Shown here: in pieces, positions 1 to 6,401 of the stretch
Position numbering within the stretch: position 1 is the first letter of the stretch
Layout of the letters: every line of letters starts with the position of its first letter
Source of the DNA: Candidatus Omnitrophota bacterium
Lineage (GTDB): Bacteria > Omnitrophota > Gorgyraeia > B26-G9
Length of the DNA stretch: 13,066 nt
Direction of reading: 5' to 3'
Assembly (NCBI GenBank): GCA_022013205.1
Contig: JAKLQT010000259.1
Location: 1-13,066, forward strand
Position numbers and translations under genes: made by a program
Notes under the pieces: model-generated
The model's database searches: none
What the model was told of the DNA's origin: nothing
The model's input: the letters and a program-made list of their open reading frames with translations, nothing else

Positions 1-1664
1 AGGCTCTTTCTGTTGCAATAGATCTTCGCGCATAGAGATTGATATTCCCTGGTATTATTCACCGCCGGCATAAGAATATCCTGAATAACTAATTTTACAT
101 CTTCCGGTTTTAAAATTTTTCCCTTTGCTTCAGCCAAAAGTTCTGATCTTAATTCCGCGAACATAGCCGCGAAATACCCCCTGGTAAGTTCTGAAAATTC
201 TTTAATCATTTCAGCATTAAGGCTTTTCCCCAGAACAGGTTCAATTGCCCATCGCAGAAAATCATCTCTATCGCGTCCCTCGGGATCAAGCATAGGGATT
301 ACAAGGCTGCCCGGCCTGCCGGGCCTTAACATGTCATGCGAAAGCTTATCAATCCTGGCGGTAAGAAGCAGCCATTTCACCTTTCCTCTTAACTTGGGGT
401 CTGACATCATGGAAAGAACCCCTGCCTGAATCCTTTTTTCCGTGGGATGCTGATCACTGCCGCTGAGGCTTGTAAACTGAGCGTCCGCTTCATCAATAAA
501 AACAAGCACATTGACAAAGGCATACAGTATCCGTTTTAACCTCTCAAGCCTGACATCACTTTCTCCGAACCATTTATCCCTTATCCGGCCAAGAACGACA
601 ACAATCATTCCCGATTCCGCGGCCACTGCCTCCCAGAAATAGGTTTTCCCGCCGCCGATCGGCCCGCAGACAGCCGCGCCCGGAAGGCTGTCTTTTTGCG
701 TACTTTTAAATCTTGGTATAACTTTCTTTTTCACATACTCCTTTATTTCCCTGCAGCCGACCACGTCGCGCAGGCTATGGCCGGGAACCTTAAACTCAAC
801 AATATCGCCAAGTTCCCGTTCAATAAAATTTTTTACCTCATGGGTTACATCATCCGCTTTTAATACCCCTCTCGAATGTGCCGCGTTTTTCAAAAGCCTT
901 CTCAATGCCAGTATGCTCAATCCTGCCGTAAGCTGCGGAAGTTCCTTTTTTTTAGCGCTTAATTTTAGTTTGCTCTCTTTATCCTGATTAGCGTCAAACC
1001 AATTAATAAAGTGAGCTCTTTTTTCTTCATCAGGCGAAGGAACTTCTATCTCCATTAAATGCGGCAGCCTTGAAATCATCGGATTAAGCAGGCTTCTTGA
1101 TTCCGAAATAAGAATAACCGCATCCGGCGTCTCAATAAATCCGGGGTCCTTGAACCAGTCCAGGCATATCTGAACCCTTATCCGGTCAGCATCGCTAAGC
1201 TGGCCGGGCACATTGGCAGGGATAAGGGTTTCAGTTCCCTCTATTATAATTAATAGCTTCTTATCAAGTATCGCGTTTCCATTTTCGTCAATTACATTGG
1301 AACACACGCACATCTGCCGCAAAAGCTCAAGGGCATAAGTAGGGTTTCCCGCCGCTTTTCTGCATAGATCCGCAAACGACTCCTTATCTGCCTGCTCATA
1401 TCTCCAATATTCCCAGGCCGCCGCAAATTGCTTGAGATCATTTTCATGTTGGAACTGGATAGGCCCGGTTATCTTATAACTTATAATAATGTTGCTGCTT
1501 AACTCCATGCCTGCCCTCAGGAAATCACCAAGCGGGACATATTTCTTCGGTTTGCCCGCGTAAAAAAGATCATGAACATTGCCGCTCAGGAGGATAGTGC
1601 TTCCCTGAAGCGCGTTTAAAACCCTTCCCGCGCAAAGAAGAAAATCATATCTGGGGTCATTCAT
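1..1664 (-). CDS. Two-domain AAA+ ATPase (degenerate D1, active Cdc48/Vps4-like D2), 3' end outside window
   Basis: Reading from ATG 1664 gives 554 codons, still open at base 1, so the C-terminus is missing. The start overlaps the stop of the ABC ATPase gene by 4 nt (ATGA) and has AGGAGG at 1680-1675. Residues ~1-280 look like a degenerate AAA module: no Walker A, and a Walker-B-like strand LLIIIEGTE (137-145) lacking the DE pair. Residues ~290-535 form a classical AAA domain: Walker A GPIGGGKT (334-341), pore-loop-like DKWFGES (363-369), Walker B VLVFIDEAD (386-394) and LRPGRPG (446-452), which matches the arginine-finger segment of Cdc48 D2. The usual sensor-1 Asn appears replaced (LLLTARIDKL, 432-441). 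It is soluble, with no TM segment seen. Inference: an ATP-driven remodeller of a protein polymer or complex encoded by the same operon, the PspA-like protein being the obvious client. The AAA assignment is firm; the substrate is not known. Confidence 0.88.
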   Translation of the reverse strand, partial: MNDPRYDFLLCAGRVLNALQGSTILLSGNVHDLFYAGKPKKYVPLGDFLRAGMELSSNIIISYKITGPIQFQHENDLKQFAAAWEYWRYEQADKESFADLCRKAAGNPTYALELLRQMCVCSNVIDENGNAILDKKLLIIIEGTETLIPANVPGQLSDADRIRVQICLDWFKDPGFIETPDAVILISESRSLLNPMISRLPHLMEIEVPSPDEEKRAHFINWFDANQDKESKLKLSAKKKELPQLTAGLSILALRRLLKNAAHSRGVLKADDVTHEVKNFIERELGDIVEFKVPGHSLRDVVGCREIKEYVKKKVIPRFKSTQKDSLPGAAVCGPIGGGKTYFWEAVAAESGMIVVVLGRIRDKWFGESDVRLERLKRILYAFVNVLVFIDEADAQFTSLSGSDQHPTEKRIQAGVLSMMSDPKLRGKVKWLLLTARIDKLSHDMLRPGRPGSLVIPMLDPEGRDRDDFLRWAIEPVLGKSLNAEMIKEFSELTRGYFAAMFAELRSELLAEAKGKILKPEDVKLVIQDILMPAVNNTREYQSLCAKIYCNRKS

Positions 1665-2614
1665 AAATTTGTTACCTCCTCGTCTTGGATTTCGTCCCAA
1701 AATTTTCTGAATTCATCCCGTGCCTTTAAATATTCGGGATCAAATACCGCCCGGGTTATTTCATCCTTCTGTCCTTGGATTGACGCGTAATCCATTGCTT
1801 CTTTCGGCATAAAAACAGGCGCTTTCTGATCATAGACAATGCTTGCCCCCGGAGATTCACTTAAATTCTTCTTCCAATCCCAGTACATAGACAGCCCCAC
1901 TACTCTATCGCCGACACGGATTGCCTCATTAAGCTCATGGGTCACGATTAAAATCGTATACGGAGGTTTTTCTCGTCTTTCCTTTGCTTTTGTGTTTTCC
2001 TTGTAAAGAGTCAGAAGCATATCCTGCATCTGTGTTCTTGTAGCCTCATCCAGCGCGCCAAACGGCTCATCCAGGAGGAGGATTCTTGGTTTCATGATCA
2101 GCGCCTGAGCAATAGCTACCCGTTGGCACATCCCCCCGGAAAGCTGACATGGATAACGGGACATGGCGTTTTTAAGCTTTAATTTTTCAAGAAGAGCCGC
2201 CCCTTGTTCCAAATGTTTTTTTCTAAGCTTTCGCCACGTTAACGGGTGAAACATTCGCCGCAGAATGCTCGTTTGGTCAAGCATCAGGCCAAAGGCAACA
2301 TTCTCCAATGCCGTAAGAAACGGAAATAAACTGTATCGCTGGTAAACAATACCTATATTTCTATCCGCTTTTGTTTTAATATCAGCTGTTTCATTTTCTT
2401 TGCCGGAGTATACAATTATTTGCCCTTCTTCTGGAGGATGGGTACCGACTATCGCCCTCAGAAGAACAGACTTTCCGCATCCGGAAGGCCCGACAAGAGA
2501 AACAAACTGCCCCTCTGTTATCTTTAGATTGATATCATAAAGAACACGGTGTTTCGCGCTTCTTTTTCCGAAAGAGTGATTAACATTTTTTATTTCCAGA
2601 ACAATGCTGTTCAC
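1661..2614 (-). CDS. ABC importer ATP-binding protein, NitT/TauT (SsuB/TauB-like) family
   Basis: This 317-residue protein has all ABC ATPase motifs: Walker A GPSGCGKS (42-49), Q-loop Gln92, signature LSGGM (158-162), Walker B ILLLDEPFGALD (178-189) and H-loop His226. It should energise the inner-membrane permease encoded just upstream. The start is GTG at 2614, four bases after the permease stop, with a GGGTGA-type ribosome site; the nearer ATG (2619-2617) runs straight into a stop. It is longer than typical SsuB/TauB (about 250 residues): there is extra basic sequence between Q-loop and signature (about 113-135), a charged insert before the H-loop (about 206-217), and a C-terminal extension of about 70 residues. 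The extension might contact a partner of this system, which is inference. The family call is firm; the substrate is not. Confidence 0.93.
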   Translation of the reverse strand: MNSIVLEIKNVNHSFGKRSAKHRVLYDINLKITEGQFVSLVGPSGCGKSVLLRAIVGTHPPEEGQIIVYSGKENETADIKTKADRNIGIVYQRYSLFPFLTALENVAFGLMLDQTSILRRMFHPLTWRKLRKKHLEQGAALLEKLKLKNAMSRYPCQLSGGMCQRVAIAQALIMKPRILLLDEPFGALDEATRTQMQDMLLTLYKENTKAKERREKPPYTILIVTHELNEAIRVGDRVVGLSMYWDWKKNLSESPGASIVYDQKAPVFMPKEAMDYASIQGQKDEITRAVFDPEYLKARDEFRKFWDEIQDEEVTNL

Positions 2615-2618
2615 GTCA

Positions 2619-3425
2619 TCACCCTTTTTCGTTTATATACCATTTACAGAGTTTTTGCTGTAATAGCTTAAGCAGCCAATCCATAATAAATCCGAAAAAT
2701 ATAAGGATAGCAAGATAAGAATACACCACATCCATATTGACCAGTCTTGCCTGCAGCCTTAACCTGTAGCCAAATCCGATATGGGCGCAGGCATATTCGG
2801 CGGCAATCAGATACACCAGCGCGGGGCCGATCTGAAGCCGCACGGAATTAATAATATTAGGCAGAATATGCGTACCAATAACATTCCACACAAGTTCCGC
2901 TTTAGACGCCCCAAGCGTTGCCGCCTTAAAGACTAACTCTCTGGGCACATCCTTAATAGCGAGATAAATACTCTGCGCCAGCACAGGCAGGATTCCAACT
3001 ACAATTATACCCACATACATACCTGTTCCCGTGCCCAGCATAACGAAAAATAATGCCAATGCGGCTGTCGGAGGTAATTTCGCGAGTATTGCCAGCACCT
3101 GCGACAGAGAAGCTTCAATAATCGGAAAACAGCCGATGGCCACGCCAACAAGCACCGCGCCGATAATCCCCCAGAGAAGCCCTGCGAAAAGCCGTTTTGC
3201 CGAGGCCTTAGAGTCTACAAGAATCCATCTCTCACCTGAGCGCCTGTTTGTCTCAAAGATTCTGATTACCCCTTCTCTAAGCTGGCCCCAGGAAGGAATG
3301 CTTTTATCTTGAGGATTTTTAATATGCTGCTTATGTGAAAGATAACTATATCCGCTCAGGATAATTATGACCGACAATATCATCACAAGCAGCCTTAATC
3401 CCGGGCTTAAAGGTTTTCCGATCAT
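2619..3425 (-). CDS. ABC importer inner-membrane permease, NitT/TauT (SsuC/TauC-like) family
   Basis: This 268-residue integral membrane protein has about six hydrophobic segments (roughly 10-28, 79-100, 108-131, 133-155, 196-216, 234-257). The cytoplasmic EAA loop that docks on the ABC ATPase is recognisable at about 163-191 (KAATLGASKAEL, then HILPN), with the conserved Gly172 and the Leu-Pro at 188-189. It has the BPD_transp_1 fold and usual length of the nitrate/sulfonate/taurine permeases. The segment between TM1 and TM2 (about 30-78) is long and charged. Start is ATG 3425 with an AGAGGCG ribosome site. It lies 18 bases after the binding-protein gene and 4 bases before the ATPase gene, so the three importer genes are clearly cotranscribed. 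Confidence 0.92.
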   Translation of the reverse strand: MIGKPLSPGLRLLVMILSVIIILSGYSYLSHKQHIKNPQDKSIPSWGQLREGVIRIFETNRRSGERWILVDSKASAKRLFAGLLWGIIGAVLVGVAIGCFPIIEASLSQVLAILAKLPPTAALALFFVMLGTGTGMYVGIIVVGILPVLAQSIYLAIKDVPRELVFKAATLGASKAELVWNVIGTHILPNIINSVRLQIGPALVYLIAAEYACAHIGFGYRLRLQARLVNMDVVYSYLAILIFFGFIMDWLLKLLQQKLCKWYINEKG

Positions 3426-3443
3426 AAGCCGCGCCTCTTTCTA

Positions 3444-4487
3444 TTATTTTACCGCTGCCTTGAGATAAGAAGCGTCAAAAACCAGGTTAGCCTCGCCCGT
3501 TTGATAGCTTATTGAAGGAGCTTTCTCAACGATTCCCCGTTTCACGCAGTAACCAACAACTTTTCGCATGGTTGTTTTGAGCGTATCGCTTTCAAATAAT
3601 GCCAACGAGGCATCCGCTGTGCTGTAGAATTTTGTCTGTTTGACAACTTCTCTCATACTCTCAAGCCCTAAGTTGCTGAACTTCTCGCCCAAAGCAATCA
3701 GGGTATCATCACCCTCGGCAGGGTCAGCGAGCATCTTATTGAGTTCATAAAACGCCTCTATAACCGCCATCGCGAATTCTTTTCCTTTCGGCTTCTCAAG
3801 AGATGCCTTGCTTGCCACAACCATATCAATGATTTCCCCGGGAATAGCCGTGGAATCAAACATTACCCTGGAATCAGATCTTTTTTCAAGTGTATCCAAA
3901 ACAAAGGGGTTCCATACTACTATGGCATCAAGCTCTCCCTGCTGGAACTGAAGCGCGGCTATAGCCGGGTCCATATTTATAAAATTAAAATCATCCGGGT
4001 TTTTACCAAGCAATTCGATATTTGAATCAAAGGTATAACTGGAAACACTAAGATCAAGGCCTGCTACACTTACTTTTTTAAGCTCATCCAGATTGGTGAT
4101 CTTATCTGAGACAATAAGCGCGTCCGCGCCAAAAGACGTAGACGTGGGAAGAATGGCTACAGAAGAAACAGAAAGAGACGGGCTTAAGATATCCATGTTC
4201 GTAATGCAGACCGCGTCCGCCTTGCCTGAGGCATAAAGCTGAATAGTTGAATCATAATCCATTTCTTCGAGCACAATATCCACTCCCCATTTTTTTTCCA
4301 CAACACCCAAGGCACCTTGCTCGCCATTGATAATTCCGGCCTCATGCAGTACGCCAAAGGCGCTCCAGGACGGATATTCGCTCCAGGCAAGAGTAAAAGA
4401 AGGCGCGTCTTCAGCCATTACCGAAAACGGGAAAGACATAACGCATAATCCGGCCGCAAATAACGTGATAAATATAAACTTTTTCAT
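3444..4487 (-). CDS. ABC transporter solute-binding protein, NMT1/SsuA-like (urea-carboxylase-region type)
   Basis: This is a 347-residue secreted protein. A basic start plus hydrophobic stretch ends in VMA, giving a likely signal peptidase I site after residue 25. The mature part is a type II periplasmic binding protein with recognisable landmarks: AWSEYPSW (34-41), TNMD (96-99), LSVS (146-149), WNP (192-194) and FDSTAIPGEIID (210-221). From memory these match the binding proteins found near urea (guanidine) carboxylase genes better than classical TauA/SsuA. No such enzyme is encoded here, so the ligand stays open. ATG 4487 is preceded by AAGGAG (4500-4495). It is followed directly by its permease and ATPase, which makes it the most orthodox of the three binding proteins in this window. 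Confidence 0.9.
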   Translation of the reverse strand: MKKFIFITLFAAGLCVMSFPFSVMAEDAPSFTLAWSEYPSWSAFGVLHEAGIINGEQGALGVVEKKWGVDIVLEEMDYDSTIQLYASGKADAVCITNMDILSPSLSVSSVAILPTSTSFGADALIVSDKITNLDELKKVSVAGLDLSVSSYTFDSNIELLGKNPDDFNFINMDPAIAALQFQQGELDAIVVWNPFVLDTLEKRSDSRVMFDSTAIPGEIIDMVVASKASLEKPKGKEFAMAVIEAFYELNKMLADPAEGDDTLIALGEKFSNLGLESMREVVKQTKFYSTADASLALFESDTLKTTMRKVVGYCVKRGIVEKAPSISYQTGEANLVFDASYLKAAVK

Positions 4488-4505
4488 TTAACTTCTCCTT
4501 TTATT

Positions 4506-4534
4506 TAAAGTTAATATTTTTGACATTAACTTTA
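4506..4534. other. Perfect 10-bp inverted repeat between PspA-like and binding-protein genes
   Basis: The arms TAAAGTTAAT and ATTAACTTTA are exact reverse complements around a 9-nt spacer. The element sits in the 70-base gap after the PspA-like stop and ends six bases before the ribosome site of the binding-protein gene. It lacks a GC-rich stem and a T-tract, so it does not look like an intrinsic terminator. It could be an mRNA stability element that raises expression of the binding protein, or an operator. In AT-rich DNA a chance origin is possible. Confidence 0.5.
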
Positions 4535-4557
4535 CTTAATTAATTTGCGAACTGGAA

Positions 4558-5397
4558 TCATTCCTGATAACTGTCCTGCGCGTCCTTTTCTTTCGTTTTT
4601 GTATTCTTTTCCTCCGCTAAAGATTCCTTTTCCTCATCAACCAATCCGATTTCACTAAAAAAGCCCTCATTACCGCCGGTCTCGGCCAAGGCAATCAAGT
4701 CTTCTTCCTCTTGTTTATTCTCATAGCCCGTGGTCTTAGCCGCGAGTTTTGTAATATTTTCCACATTACTTACGGAATTTCTCACTTCCCGCAAAAGCTC
4801 TGAGGTCTCGTCATTACTAATTCCGGTTTTCATTTCATAGAGCTGCTTTCTTTCACTTGCCGATGTCACTTTTGCCATGGCCCGGTCTCTTTCCTGGCTA
4901 AGATTATCAAAATCACGCTGCATCTGCTTAATATCTTTTTCAAAATTCTTTAATTCTTTTGAGTCTCCTTCAATTTCAGATTCAAGATTTTTTATGTCAT
5001 TTTTAAGCAGTACCAGCGACGAACCGGCATCAGCGCTCTTTGCCGCGAATTCTTTTATCTTTTCATCAACCTTAATTTTTTCAATATCCATTCCCTGGCT
5101 TTTCAGCTCGCGGGAGCGCCGCTGCCCGGCAATCTTAGCCCCCTGCGTTACTTTTTCTTTTTCCTGCGCCTGCGCCCTATACTCCTGAAGCTGTCTTTTC
5201 TTCTTATCCAGTGATGTCATCAGTCTCGAAACCGCCCGCGTAATTGTCTGATACCTGGCTTTTTTTTCATTAATAATCTGATTATACTTTTCGCCGACAA
5301 CATGCGGATCTTCGCCCCATATTTCACTGATCTGATTGATTCTGCCTGAAAGCGCGTACCCTATGGTTTTGAACAACTTACCTAACGCCTTAAACAT
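4558..5397 (-). CDS. PspA/IM30 (ESCRT-III superfamily)-like coiled-coil protein
   Basis: This 279-residue protein has no signal peptide and no TM segment. Residues 1-27 form an amphipathic helix of the kind PspA uses to bind membranes. Next comes GEDPHVV (28-34), which lines up with the EDPxxLV motif at the start of PspA helix 1 (as I remember E. coli PspA), then a long charged coiled-coil hairpin to about residue 215. The tail (about 230-279) is very acidic and lysine-rich, longer than in standard PspA (about 220 residues). Start ATG 5397 has a perfect AGGAGG at 5409-5404. Family members polymerise on the inner leaflet and stabilise or remodel membranes. Being set between a two-TM coiled-coil gene and an ABC importer, with an AAA+ gene downstream, suggests a dedicated paralogue rather than the phage-shock regulator. 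Snf7-like is the alternative label within the same superfamily. Confidence 0.75.
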   Translation of the reverse strand: MFKALGKLFKTIGYALSGRINQISEIWGEDPHVVGEKYNQIINEKKARYQTITRAVSRLMTSLDKKKRQLQEYRAQAQEKEKVTQGAKIAGQRRSRELKSQGMDIEKIKVDEKIKEFAAKSADAGSSLVLLKNDIKNLESEIEGDSKELKNFEKDIKQMQRDFDNLSQERDRAMAKVTSASERKQLYEMKTGISNDETSELLREVRNSVSNVENITKLAAKTTGYENKQEEEDLIALAETGGNEGFFSEIGLVDEEKESLAEEKNTKTKEKDAQDSYQE

Positions 5398-5403
5398 GCT
5401 TCA

Positions 5404-5409
5404 CCTCCT
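5404..5409 (-). promoter_or_regulatory. Strong ribosome binding site of the PspA-like gene
   Basis: AGGAGG followed by TGAAGC and then ATG: a complete anti-Shine-Dalgarno match with 6-nt spacing. It is the best site in the window and suggests this subunit is made in high amounts, as expected for a polymer-forming protein. Confidence 0.75.
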
Positions 5410-5454
5410 CTGGTTTTTAACCTGATTATCCACCCTTTTACCCCTTCCCTGTAA

Positions 5455-6192
5455 TTATTCTATATCTCTGCCCCCGAGCTCCAGCTTCTTCATTTTTTTA
5501 TCAACTTGTTCCGCGATTTCAAGCCCTTCTTCAAGATCCTTCATTATTATCAACAAGTCTCCCTTTCCCGAACTTTGACTGCAGTTTAGCGCCTGTATAC
5601 GCGCGAAAATATTGCCTAAATACGCATTGCTGCTGTTAACCTCCTCTATAACATTTTCTCTTAATTTCATTAATCTTTCCTTAACCTGCCGGTTCGATAT
5701 TTCCTGCGCGCTTTCCCATAGCTTTAAAGATTTTTCAAGACGGTTGACGCATTTAGTGAACAATTCTTCAACTTTAAAAAGCAGGTCAAAGGTTGTTTCA
5801 GCATCCAATCCCGCTCCCTCTTGCGCGCCGTCTTTAATTGCCCGGGCAATCTCCCGCAGGTCTTTTAATGCCGCTTCTGTCCTTGGATCATTATCCCTGG
5901 TCAGCCGATTATGAAGAGCATCAAGGCTCTGCTGCCTGAAATCATCTGATTCTTTCTGAAGTTCCTGCTTAACCTGCCTGGCTATTTTCTCGCCTGAGAG
6001 TAAAAATATCTGCCCCAGAGCCCCCAGGGCCAAGGACAAAAAACCCCATGGCAGAACATTTAAAACCGCTATCTTGAAATCCAATGCCCAGGCAGTGATA
6101 AACGAAATTACCGCGAGCCCCGTGAAAAGGATCACAGGTACGCGTGTTAATAATATTTTAAGAAATCTTATCCAGTGCCGCTTATTATTCAT
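5455..6192 (-). CDS. Two-TM membrane protein with long cytoplasmic helical domain, function unknown
   Basis: I do not recognise a named family for this 245-residue protein. A short basic N-terminus (residues 1-17) is followed by two hydrophobic segments (about 18-39 and 42-66) separated by only a few residues. The rest (67-245) is highly charged, heptad-rich and predicted helical, probably cytoplasmic. Both termini would then face the cytoplasm. The start ATG 6192 directly follows an in-frame stop, so it is the earliest possible; there is no clear Shine-Dalgarno site (only an A-run), unlike most of its neighbours. It lies 57 bases upstream of the PspA-like gene. By position and architecture it could be the membrane receptor for the PspA-like polymer, as PspB/PspC are in the phage-shock system, but it has no sequence likeness to them that I can see. 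Confidence 0.85.
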   Translation of the reverse strand: MNNKRHWIRFLKILLTRVPVILFTGLAVISFITAWALDFKIAVLNVLPWGFLSLALGALGQIFLLSGEKIARQVKQELQKESDDFRQQSLDALHNRLTRDNDPRTEAALKDLREIARAIKDGAQEGAGLDAETTFDLLFKVEELFTKCVNRLEKSLKLWESAQEISNRQVKERLMKLRENVIEEVNSSNAYLGNIFARIQALNCSQSSGKGDLLIIMKDLEEGLEIAEQVDKKMKKLELGGRDIE

Positions 6193-6397
6193 TTTTTATC
6201 GATTAATTGAATAACTACGGGCTCACGCCCGTAGCATCTTCACGTTTCGCCTTCGGCGTAACATCCGCCTAACAAACTGGCGGATAATCATTGGCATTCA
6301 TCTATGGGCTCACGCCCATAGAATTCTGCAGCAATAATTAAATTTTTAAAAATACACTTTTTGCCCCTCTAATACAAACGCATTTAATGTGTTTGTA
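6193..6397. other. Non-coding spacer filled with palindromes
   Basis: This is the largest gap inside the presumed operon (205 bases). I see no convincing ORF and no good sigma70 promoter facing the 6192 gene. It holds four GC-rich hairpins between 6215 and 6322, an AT-rich stretch, and the long hairpin at 6369-6401 that runs into the stop codon of the upstream gene. It may partly uncouple the upstream periplasmic genes from the downstream membrane and cytoplasmic genes. Confidence 0.6.
6215..6322. repeat. Cluster of four palindromic hairpins (REP/MITE-like)
   Basis: Four inverted repeats stand in a row: 6215-6234 (arms CTACGGGC/GCCCGTAG, loop TCAC), 6244-6262 (GTT-T-CGCC/GGCG-T-AAC, loop TTC), 6263-6285 (ATCCGCC/GGCGGAT, 9-nt loop) and 6301-6322 (arms TCTATGGGC/GCCCATAGA, loop TCAC). 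The first and last share loop and core and differ mainly by a compensated pair (C-G against T-A), so both stems are preserved. The middle two abut exactly. This looks like a composite of small interspersed palindromic elements rather than a terminator, since no T-tract follows on either strand. Confidence 0.7.
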
Positions 6398-6401
6398 TTA
6401 G
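6369..6401. other. Long hairpin overlapping the stop codon of the second SBP-OmpA gene
   Basis: The arms CTAATACAAAC and GTTTGTATTAG are perfect 11-bp complements. The stem extends through a G-T wobble and three more pairs to about 15 bp with a 3-nt loop. On the minus strand the TAA stop (6400-6398) lies inside the first arm. The sequence after the hairpin on the minus strand is AGGGGCAAAAAG, with no T-tract, so it is not a standard rho-independent terminator. It could protect the upstream mRNA from 3' exonucleases or attenuate read-through. Confidence 0.6.

Noticed and set aside
1658..1660. ATG at 1660 as start of the AAA+ gene
   Set aside because: It is in a different frame from the long AAA+ reading frame; ATG 1664 is in frame, overlaps the upstream stop by 4 nt and has AGGAGG upstream.
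2619..4487. Naming the importer as a taurine, sulfonate or nitrate transporter (tau, ssu, nrt)
   Set aside because: Family membership is clear, but the motifs of the binding protein fit the urea-carboxylase-region type better and the substrate cannot be read from sequence, so no gene symbol is given.
4558..5397. Calling this the true phage-shock operon (pspA)
   Set aside because: PspF, PspB and PspC are not in the window and the C-terminal tail is unlike standard PspA; only family-level likeness is supported.
6215..6322. CRISPR-like array
   Set aside because: The hairpins differ in sequence and spacing, there are no regular spacers, and no cas genes are present.
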